Assembly (NCBI RefSeq): GCF_017497975.1
Contig: NZ_JAGDEL010000017.1
Span: 1 to 64,000 of the forward strand
Length of the DNA stretch: 64,000 nt
Source of the DNA: Metabacillus bambusae
Lineage (GTDB): Bacteria; Bacillota; Bacilli; Bacillales; Bacillaceae
Direction: 5' to 3'
Every line of letters starts with the position of its first letter. Positions within the stretch are counted from its first letter, which is position 1. Positions 57,626 through 64,000 of this stretch are shown piece by piece. Under the pieces are notes generated by a model. It was not told the DNA's origin. It saw nothing but the letters and a program-made list of their open reading frames with translations, and searched no databases. Made by a program: the position numbers and the translations under genes.

Positions 57626-58918
57626 TTATGGATAAAGTCTATTTAATAAACGTGGGAATGGAATTGTCTCACGTACATGCTCTACACCGCTAATCCAAGC
57701 TACTGTTCGTTCAAGTCCTAGTCCAAAGCCAGAGTGTGGAACAGAACCATATTCTCTAAGCTCTAAGTACCATTTATATGCATCACTATCTAGATTATGT
57801 TGATCTAAGCGTTGTTTAAGTAATTCCATATCATGTATACGTTCAGAACCACCAATAATCTCACCATAGCCCTCAGGTGCAATCAAGTCAGCACATAGTA
57901 CTACCTCCTCACGATCTGCGTCAGGCTGCATATAAAATGGCTTTAAACTTGTTGGGTAATGAGTAATAAATACTGGTTTATCATAGTTTTCGGCAATCGC
58001 AGTTTCATGAGGAGCACCAAAATCATCACCCCATTGGATTTCTGTAAAGCCTTTTTCATGAAGGAACGTAATCGCATCATCATACGTTATTCTTGGGAAT
58101 GGCGCTTTTATTTGCTCTAATTTAGAAATATCTCTTCCTAAAGTATTTAATTCCAATGAACAGTTTTTAAGCACACTCTGTACAATATAAGATACATATG
58201 CTTCTTGAACATTCAAATTGTCCTCAAATTCATAAAAGGCCATCTCTGGTTCAATCATCCAAAATTCAATTAAATGACGGCGTGTTTTTGATTTCTCTGC
58301 TCTAAAGGTTGGCCCAAAGGAAAAGACTTTTCCTAATGCCATTGCTGCAGCTTCCATATAAAGCTGACCACTTTGTGAGAGATAAGCATCCTCATCGAAA
58401 TATTTCGTATGGAAAAGCTCTGAGGTTCCTTCAGGAGCACTTCCAGTTAAAATTGGTGGGTCTACCTTTACAAAGCCTTCTTTATTAAAAAATTCATATG
58501 TCGCACGAATAATCTCATTTCTAATCTTCATTACGGCATGCTGACGTTTAGAACGAAGCCATAAATGACGATGATCCATTAAAAACTCAGTACCATGTTC
58601 TTTTGGTGTTATCGGATAATCAACTGATTCAGAAATTACTTTGATTTCAGTTACCCCAAGTTCATATCCAAAAGGTGATCGTTCATCCTCACGTACGATT
58701 CCAGAGACATAAATGGAAGTTTCTTGTGTGATTGATTTGGCTTGTTGAAAAATTGCTTCTTCAACCTCTGCTTTTACAACAACACCTTGAATAAATCCTG
58801 TTCCATCTCTTAATTGTAAAAAAGCAATTTTTCCACTTGAACGTTTATTTGCAACCCAAGCTCCAATTGTCACTTCTTGTCCAACAAATTTTCCTACTTC
58901 TATTATAGTCGTTTTCAC
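57626..58918 (-). CDS. asnS: Asparaginyl-tRNA synthetase
   Basis: 430 residues from GTG 58918 ([11 protein letters not shown]), chosen because GGAGGG lies 9 nt upstream; the longer frame has no start signal. OB-fold anticodon-binding domain (about 15-105), then a class IIb catalytic core: motif 2 [16 protein letters not shown] and motif 3 [12 protein letters not shown]. Charges tRNA-Asn. No T-box is seen upstream. In B. subtilis aspB lies between ypmB and asnS; here it is absent. Confidence 0.97.
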   Translation of the reverse strand: MKTTIIEVGKFVGQEVTIGAWVANKRSSGKIAFLQLRDGTGFIQGVVVKAEVEEAIFQQAKSITQETSIYVSGIVREDERSPFGYELGVTEIKVISESVDYPITPKEHGTEFLMDHRHLWLRSKRQHAVMKIRNEIIRATYEFFNKEGFVKVDPPILTGSAPEGTSELFHTKYFDEDAYLSQSGQLYMEAAAMALGKVFSFGPTFRAEKSKTRRHLIEFWMIEPEMAFYEFEDNLNVQEAYVSYIVQSVLKNCSLELNTLGRDISKLEQIKAPFPRITYDDAITFLHEKGFTEIQWGDDFGAPHETAIAENYDKPVFITHYPTSLKPFYMQPDADREEVVLCADLIAPEGYGEIIGGSERIHDMELLKQRLDQHNLDSDAYKWYLELREYGSVPHSGFGLGLERTVAWISGVEHVRETIPFPRLLNRLYP

Positions 58919-59028
58919 TAAATAATTCCCTCCAAAAAGCTCCGATGTCAAATCAATTATGTACTAACCAAATACTATTATACTTTATTTTAAGTATGTG
59001 TAGCAATCATCTCTATTTAGGATTCCTA

Positions 59029-59523
59029 TTAATCCTTAATCGCCATATGCTTTATGATCTCACCATCATAAAAGTTGACAAAATCAAACGTGTAACGCTC
59101 TGATTTATCACGATATTTCACTTCCCAGATTGGGATTCCTTCATCCATACCTAACTTTACATCAACAATATTCGCTGGATTATATGCTTGATTCACCTTA
59201 GCTATTGCTTGTTCCTCAGTAATCCCAGAAGACTGTTTTTTTACGATTACTGTCTCATTCTTCTTAGTTTGAGGAACCCAAACATAAACCTTTTCATCCT
59301 TACTATTTTTCCCAGACATGACATGATATTTTATTTGTCCATTATATGTTTCAATCGTATCGATTGAAGAAAGCTTTCCTTTTTCTAAAGCAAGCTCTTT
59401 AGAATTTTCATGGCCATCCAGGTATTGTTCCCTTGCAGCACTATATGTACTAGCAAATACCCACGCAGCAATAATCAGGATGGCGACTGTTATAATTAGT
59501 GTAATTAATGTTTTTTTACCCAT
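59029..59523 (-). CDS. ypmB: YpmB-like membrane-anchored protein (DUF5590)
   Basis: 164 residues: an N-terminal transmembrane helix (about 5-25), then an extracytoplasmic part with two PepSY-like strands (EEQAIAKVNQAYNPANIVDV and IWEVKYRDKSERYTF). It matches YpmB by size, topology and place. Function unknown. It follows ypmA with only 15 nt between them; the Shine-Dalgarno AAGGA is rather distant from the ATG. Confidence 0.85.
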   Translation of the reverse strand: MGKKTLITLIITVAILIIAAWVFASTYSAAREQYLDGHENSKELALEKGKLSSIDTIETYNGQIKYHVMSGKNSKDEKVYVWVPQTKKNETVIVKKQSSGITEEQAIAKVNQAYNPANIVDVKLGMDEGIPIWEVKYRDKSERYTFDFVNFYDGEIIKHMAIKD

Positions 59524-59538
59524 TCAATAACGACATCC

Positions 59539-59709
59539 TTATGTTCGATAAATTGTAAATACACACTTTTTTTGGTCTTCCTGATCTAATGCTAGACCGA
59601 ACATTAAATCATCTCTTTTTAATGTTCGATTTAATATATCAACGATTTTATATAGGTCTTCTGAATGGTCGACAGTAACTGTCGATACGATTTCAATTTT
59701 ACTTTCCAT
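59539..59709 (-). CDS. ypmA: YpmA-like small protein
   Basis: 56 residues, missed by larger-ORF lists: MESKIEIVSTVTVDHSEDLY KIVDIL then LNRTLKRDDLMFGLALDQED and a short end CVFTIYRT. GGAGG lies 8 nt before ATG 59709. Size and position (between dinG and ypmB) match B. subtilis YpmA; function unknown. Confidence 0.85.
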   Translation of the reverse strand: MESKIEIVSTVTVDHSEDLYKIVDILNRTLKRDDLMFGLALDQEDQKKCVFTIYRT

Positions 59710-59870
59710 GACATAATCCTCCTACGCGAAACAAAATTTGTAACTTATATGTCTGTTTAGTCTGGACACAATAACATTACAACAAACTCTTACTTGTTGT
59801 ACCAGAATCCATTATAACAGTGTAAATACTTTAGTATGATAATAATTTTCTCCTAACTCACACCATACTT

Positions 59871-59917
59871 GGCTGATTCTAGTTGCTTTGAGACAATTGA
59901 ATCAGCCTCTTTTTTAC
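59871..59917 (+). terminator. Hairpin with T-run on the + strand at the dinG 3' end
   Basis: GGCTGATTC...GAATCAGCC followed by TCTTTTTTAC on the + strand. On the minus strand the downstream side is not T-rich, so it would stop transcription moving toward dinG from the + direction, although it lies just after the dinG stop codon. Confidence 0.5.
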
Positions 59918-62739
59918 TTTATCCAGTCTTCAATGGAATGAGTAAGTATATGCATCGGTTTTTTTTCAATTTCAAGGTCTGGAATAGATTCAAGAAAATC
60001 TTTACCATATCTCGTAGAAACAATTCGGTTATCTAAGACAAATAGTATCCCTCGATCTGCTTCATTTCGAATAAGTCTACCGAAGCCTTGTTTAAAACGT
60101 AAAATCGCTTCGGGAAGTGAATAATGATAAAATGCGTTTTTACCACTGTTCTCCAATCTCTGAAATCTCGCTGCTACGATTGGCTCATCAGGAGATGCAA
60201 AAGGTAAGCGGACAATCATCAATGCTGTTAACTCATCCCCTGGAAAGTCAACACCTTCCCAAAAACTACTTGTCCCTAACAAAATAGCTTTGCCAAATTG
60301 TCTAAAGTTCTTTGTTAATCTTGATCGACTTCCACTTCCTGTTCCCTGCCCCATAATGATAAAATCATCAAGAGTTTCATCTTCTTTTAACAATTGATAT
60401 GTTTTTCTTAGCATCTCGTACGATGTAAACAATACAAGGATCTTACCATCGGTTATTTGGGCAACACTACCTACATTAGCAGCAATCGCTTCAGAATACT
60501 CATCAAGTGTGACTTCATTCACTAAAGGCATATCACTTGGAACAAATAGCTTAACCTGCTCCTTATATCTAAATGGAGATTTAAGTTGTAACTGTTTTGG
60601 ATAAAAATCCGATAAGCCGACAGCCTCAATAATATAAGAAAAAGATTTCTTTACTGTTAATGTTGCAGAAGTTAAAATAACACTTTGTTTATTTGCAAAG
60701 AATTGGTCCGCTAAAAAATCAGCTATTTCAAGTGGCTGAGCATAAATGGAAACAGCATTTTTTGCGCCTTTCGTTTCAATTTCAATCCATGTAACAATTG
60801 ATTCATCATTTTTGAAAAATAAATGATCAATTTTATCTTTATATTCCTTAACAACGGAGAGAACTTGTTTATATTCTTGATAAATGATTTTATTTTTTAT
60901 TGAGAGTTCAGCATCATTAACTTTACCCAATACCTGTAATGATTTTTCCATCAAGATGATCAGATCGTACATGATAAACTTTATCCTATTAGCAAGTTCT
61001 AAAATAGAATCCCATGTTCGATTATTTTCTTCTTCCGTATTATATTTATAGGAAGTACGATTTAAGTGGGACTCCTTCCTACGATTTAAGACATAAGAAT
61101 GAATACCTGAAAATAGTTGATGGCATTCCTCTTGCAGCTGTAGTAGATGTGCATCCATTTCTTGCAAGTAATGATGGTTTCGTTGACCAATTTCTTCACT
61201 AACACGTGCAAACTTATTAATAAGTCCATTTGTAAGAAAGGTTCCTAAACGATTAAGCATACTATGTACATCAAGATAAGAAAATCTACTTCCGAGCTGT
61301 TCACTAGCTACTCTATGAAAATGATGTGCCTCATCAATAATTACCTCTTGATGCAGAGGTAAAATTTGATGGTCACGTTCGAGATCAGACAATAGCATCG
61401 CATGATTTGTAATAATTATATTTGCCCTCATTGCCCTCTCTTTTGCACGCTGATAAAAGCAATATGCCAAAAAGGGATTTCTCTTTAAGGAAGATCCATC
61501 AACATGAAGTTGATTCCATAAAACCTTGCCACCAGAAGGAATATTTAGTTCATCTACATCCCCAGTTTCCGTTTCTGTTAACCAGAGAAGCAGCTGTGCC
61601 TTTGTCAGGATGAAATCATAGTTATCTTCAGGTTCTTTTAGTGACTGCTCAAACTTCTGTAAACATAAATAATGACGTTGTCCTTTTAAAATTGTAGTCG
61701 TGAAAGGAAAGGGTAGTATTTTTTCAAGAAAAGGAATATCACGCTCAATCATTTGTGATTGTAAGTTCGTTGTATATGTACTTACAATGATTGGTCTTTG
61801 TTCTTTTTTTGAATAAAATATCGCTGGAACTAAATAAGCGATCGTTTTTCCACTTCCTGTTGCAGCTTCAAATAACCCATGTTGATGCGTATAAAATGCA
61901 TCAAAGATTTCTTTCATCATGGTCATTTGTTCTGTTCGCACGTTATAAGTAGGAAGGATATCAGTTAACTTGCCATTTTTATTTTGAAAAAGCTCGATAA
62001 ACTCTTCAATAGAAAGAATTTCTCCTACCGAGTCATTTACATTTTCATGGATGTTTAATTCAACTTTTTTAATAGCCAATGATCTAATCAAATCTAAATC
62101 TGCTCTGTCTTGCTGTTGCTCTATTTTCACTAATTTAACTGAGATTACACCCTCTATTATTTCTTCAATATCACTAATAAAGGACCTTGAAAGCTTTGAT
62201 AACTGCTGAAGGGTAATAACAGGTAAAGCCTTTAATTTATCAAATATCCGTAATAATAACAGGGCAGTTACTTCTGCATCACTATCTGCACGATGTGGAT
62301 GTTCATGATTAATATTAAATCCATCACTTAAATCAGATAATTTAAAGCTTTTTTCGGTAGGAAAAGCAATTCTTGCTAATTCAACTGTATCTAGTATTGG
62401 TCCTGAAAATTGATATCCACAGTTCTTTAGTTCTTCCTGTAAAAAGGATAAATCAAAATAGACATTATGAGCTACAAAGTAAGAATCAGACAGCAATGAA
62501 ATTAAATCCTCAGCTATTTCTTCAAACGTTGGTGCTTCCTCTACCATCTCATTTGTAATTCCTGTTAATTGTTCAATAAATAAAGGAATTTTTTGCATAG
62601 GATTAACAAAGCTCATAAATCTATCGACAATTTGCCCCTGTTCAATAACTACAGCAGCAATTTGAATAATCCTATCTCCTTTTTTTGGGGCATTTCCTGT
62701 TGTTTCTAAATCAATAACAACATATCGTTGCACATTCAT
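59914..62739 (-). CDS. dinG: DinG: exonuclease-helicase fusion
   Basis: 941 residues. N-terminal DEDDh 3'-5' exonuclease like the DNA polymerase III epsilon subunit (about 1-180): VIDLETTGN, FVAHNVYFDLSFL, and HRADSDAEVTALL. Then an XPD-like helicase: FEAATGSGKTIAYLVP (Walker A, about 290), VIDEAHHFH and RFKQGFGRLIR (motif VI). The Fe-S cysteines of E. coli DinG are absent, as in the B. subtilis homologue, a 3'-5' exonuclease. No clear own promoter was called. Confidence 0.94.
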   Translation of the reverse strand: MNVQRYVVIDLETTGNAPKKGDRIIQIAAVVIEQGQIVDRFMSFVNPMQKIPLFIEQLTGITNEMVEEAPTFEEIAEDLISLLSDSYFVAHNVYFDLSFLQEELKNCGYQFSGPILDTVELARIAFPTEKSFKLSDLSDGFNINHEHPHRADSDAEVTALLLLRIFDKLKALPVITLQQLSKLSRSFISDIEEIIEGVISVKLVKIEQQQDRADLDLIRSLAIKKVELNIHENVNDSVGEILSIEEFIELFQNKNGKLTDILPTYNVRTEQMTMMKEIFDAFYTHQHGLFEAATGSGKTIAYLVPAIFYSKKEQRPIIVSTYTTNLQSQMIERDIPFLEKILPFPFTTTILKGQRHYLCLQKFEQSLKEPEDNYDFILTKAQLLLWLTETETGDVDELNIPSGGKVLWNQLHVDGSSLKRNPFLAYCFYQRAKERAMRANIIITNHAMLLSDLERDHQILPLHQEVIIDEAHHFHRVASEQLGSRFSYLDVHSMLNRLGTFLTNGLINKFARVSEEIGQRNHHYLQEMDAHLLQLQEECHQLFSGIHSYVLNRRKESHLNRTSYKYNTEEENNRTWDSILELANRIKFIMYDLIILMEKSLQVLGKVNDAELSIKNKIIYQEYKQVLSVVKEYKDKIDHLFFKNDESIVTWIEIETKGAKNAVSIYAQPLEIADFLADQFFANKQSVILTSATLTVKKSFSYIIEAVGLSDFYPKQLQLKSPFRYKEQVKLFVPSDMPLVNEVTLDEYSEAIAANVGSVAQITDGKILVLFTSYEMLRKTYQLLKEDETLDDFIIMGQGTGSGSRSRLTKNFRQFGKAILLGTSSFWEGVDFPGDELTALMIVRLPFASPDEPIVAARFQRLENSGKNAFYHYSLPEAILRFKQGFGRLIRNEADRGILFVLDNRIVSTRYGKDFLESIPDLEIEKKPMHILTHSIEDWIK

Positions 62740-62941
62740 CTGTTGACACCTCTATTATTAAGAAACGCAGGGCGCGTCTTTCTTGGGAAGTCGGAAATCT
62801 ATTGGTCAGACTCATTAAACTAAGCTAAAGGTAAAAATCAAGTTGTTATTCCTATGATCTATACTCATAAGGAAATCTGACCTCTTTCATATGATTCTCA
62901 ATCTTAACTTAACTATATCATATTTTTAATCGAAAAAAGGA

Positions 62942-63012
62942 CTGACTCATTTTAAAAGACTAAAAATCCCTGTTATTTAGTAACAGTGATCCTAGAGTCT
63001 TTTGAGAGCCAG
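62942..63012 (-). terminator. panD terminator (double hairpin)
   Basis: CTCAAAAGACT...AGTCTTTT(AAAAT)GAG outer stem enclosing a CTGTTA/TAACAG inner stem on the minus strand; ends TCCTTTTTT. Located about 30 bp after the panD stop codon in the 303-bp gap before dinG, which otherwise shows no gene. Confidence 0.7.
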
Positions 63013-63042
63013 ACCTCGAAATTGACAGGTTAACTATTCAAT

Positions 63043-63426
63043 TTACAAAATTGTTGCCGCTGGTTCATGTCCTAAAATATCAACAATCTTATTATTTTCA
63101 TCCATAATTGCAACTTTGGGTTTGTGTGATGGAACATGTTCTTCGGCAACAAGCGTGTAGGTTAGAATAATCACAACGTCGCCTTCTTGCACTAACCGTG
63201 CAGCTGCACCATTTAAACATACAACCCCACTACCTCTTTCACCTGCAATAATATAAGTCTCAAATCTGGCACCATTATTATTATTAACTATTTGAACTTT
63301 TTCGTTCGCAACCATACCTACTGCATCAATAATATCTTCATCTATTGTAATACTGCCTATATAATTCAAATTTGCTTCTGTTACACGAGCACGATGAATT
63401 TTAGCATTTAACATTGTACGAAACAT
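63043..63426 (-). CDS. panD: Aspartate 1-decarboxylase
   Basis: 127 residues from [15 protein letters not shown] (ATG 63426; GGGGGAG upstream). Pyruvoyl enzyme: self-cleavage at Gly24-Ser25 in [10 protein letters not shown] yields the catalytic group. Makes beta-alanine for pantothenate and CoA. The [17 protein letters not shown] core and HVPSHKPKV end are typical. Follows panC by about 70 bp in the usual panBCD order. Confidence 0.97.
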   Translation of the reverse strand: MFRTMLNAKIHRARVTEANLNYIGSITIDEDIIDAVGMVANEKVQIVNNNNGARFETYIIAGERGSGVVCLNGAAARLVQEGDVVIILTYTLVAEEHVPSHKPKVAIMDENNKIVDILGHEPAATIL

Positions 63427-63494
63427 GAGATTCTCCCCCAATTCTTTCTAATCTATATTTAAAATCTCTCATTTTCTACTTTAAAGATCAGTTT

Positions 63495-64000
63495 TTATTC
63501 AACTTCAATCGTTATATTATCAATTAGCCTTGCGTTTGTAAACTTGACAGCGATGGCAATGATCACTTTTCCGCTAATTACCTCTATTTCCTCCAAATTT
63601 GGATAGGAAAGGATCTCGACATAATCAATTTCCCCATCTGTTTCCTGTGAAATGGTGTTAGTAATTAGAGCTTTCAGTTTTTCTTTATCACGTTCACCTT
63701 TTGCAATTTCATTTTTTGCATTAGACAAGCTCTTATAAATAACCGGTGCTTCATTACGGTCTTTTTCATTTAATTTTACATTTCTCGAACTTTTAGCGAG
63801 CCCATCAGCTTCTCTGATTGTTGGGACTGATACTAACTCAATTGGGAAATAAAATTCATTTATTAACCCATCAATGACTGCTACTTGTTGTGCGTCCTTC
63901 ATTCCAAAATATGCTCGGTCAGGTTTAATGAGGTTAAATAGCTTAGTTAATATTGTTGCGACTCCATCAAAGTGCCCCTTTCTTGATCTCCCACATAAAA
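63495..64000 (-). CDS. panC: Pantothenate synthetase, C-terminal part (cut by window edge)
   Basis: The frame is open to the end of the window. Readable upstream residues include LCGRSRKGHFDGVATILTKL, then LIKPDRAYFGMKDAQQVAVI, and later SVPTIREADGLAKSSRNVKL, all hallmarks of PanC (PRGHFDGV and FGEKD-like region, ERxDGLAxSSRN). It condenses pantoate with beta-alanine using ATP. The N-terminal ~110 residues, including HxGH, lie beyond 64000; the internal Met at 63902 is not the start. Confidence 0.95.
   Translation of the reverse strand, partial: LCGRSRKGHFDGVATILTKLFNLIKPDRAYFGMKDAQQVAVIDGLINEFYFPIELVSVPTIREADGLAKSSRNVKLNEKDRNEAPVIYKSLSNAKNEIAKGERDKEKLKALITNTISQETDGEIDYVEILSYPNLEEIEVISGKVIIAIAVKFTNARLIDNITIEVE

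Noticed and set aside
58919-59028. T-box leader of asnS
   Set aside because: The gap is only about 110 bp and lacks the T-box consensus and a terminator/antiterminator pair.

Overview
This is chromosomal DNA of an AT-rich, endospore-forming, Bacillus-like Firmicute (Bacillaceae). Evidence: strong AGGAGG ribosome-binding sites with occasional TTG and GTG starts; several spore genes (sspL, sspM, csgA, cotD, two GerPA-like genes); and gene order that follows the known Bacillus subtilis segment panC-panD-dinG-ypmA-ypmB-asnS-dnaD-nth-ypoC-ponA-recU-yppC...yprA-yprB-cotD-ypsA-gpsB-rnpB-ypsC-ypvA-ypwA-xpt-pbuX...bpsA-bpsB-dynA-ypcP...rnhA-ypeP-ypzA-cspD. All identifications are from reading the sequence; no database search was run.

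Layout. 1-6.9 kb: the right end of an IS3-type insertion sequence, a methyltransferase, a stand-alone HPr, cspD with a long leader, ypzA, ypeQ/ypeP, an RNase HI-like gene, a DMT-family exporter and sspL. 7.0-18.0 kb: a sugar-use island with two GH2 glycosidases, an LplABC-type ABC importer lacking an ATPase gene, and a LacI regulator. Four GAAA-N4-TTTC palindromes and two cre-like sites tie these genes into one apparent regulon. 18.4-26.3 kb: ypcP, small genes, the double dynamin dynA and the alkylpyrone pair bpsA-bpsB. 26.6-31.1 kb: accessory genes (GNAT, orphan VWA-like domain, DnaJ-type zinc finger, two GerPA-like proteins, small HTH, SHOCT protein, an HPr homologue lacking the catalytic His). 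31.2-33.7 kb: xpt-pbuX under a guanine riboswitch. 33.7-46.5 kb: ypwA, ypvA, ypsC, rnpB, gpsB, ypsA, cotD, the mrfB/mrfA repair pair (yprB/yprA) and ypqE. 46.8-50.6 kb: small and sporulation-linked genes, including one that looks like an Acb2/Tad1-type small protein. 50.6-64 kb: yppC, recU-ponA, ypoC-nth-dnaD, asnS, ypmB-ypmA, dinG, panD and the 3' part of panC.

Two families of dispersed intergenic repeats run through the window. Family A is MITE-like: ends GGCT...AGCC. Of six well-preserved copies, five have perfect 8-bp target-site duplications and one has 7 of 8, in two subfamilies, plus one decayed remnant. Family B is a ~125-170 bp hairpin element (three copies). Two copies directly follow a stop codon, and one lies inside the xpt leader, downstream of the riboswitch terminator. 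Its tail carries DnaA-box-like 9-mers.

The findings most worth checking are the family A target-site duplications, the Acb2/Tad1-like gene outside any visible prophage, the family B copy inside the xpt leader, and the LacI-type regulon with its own operator.
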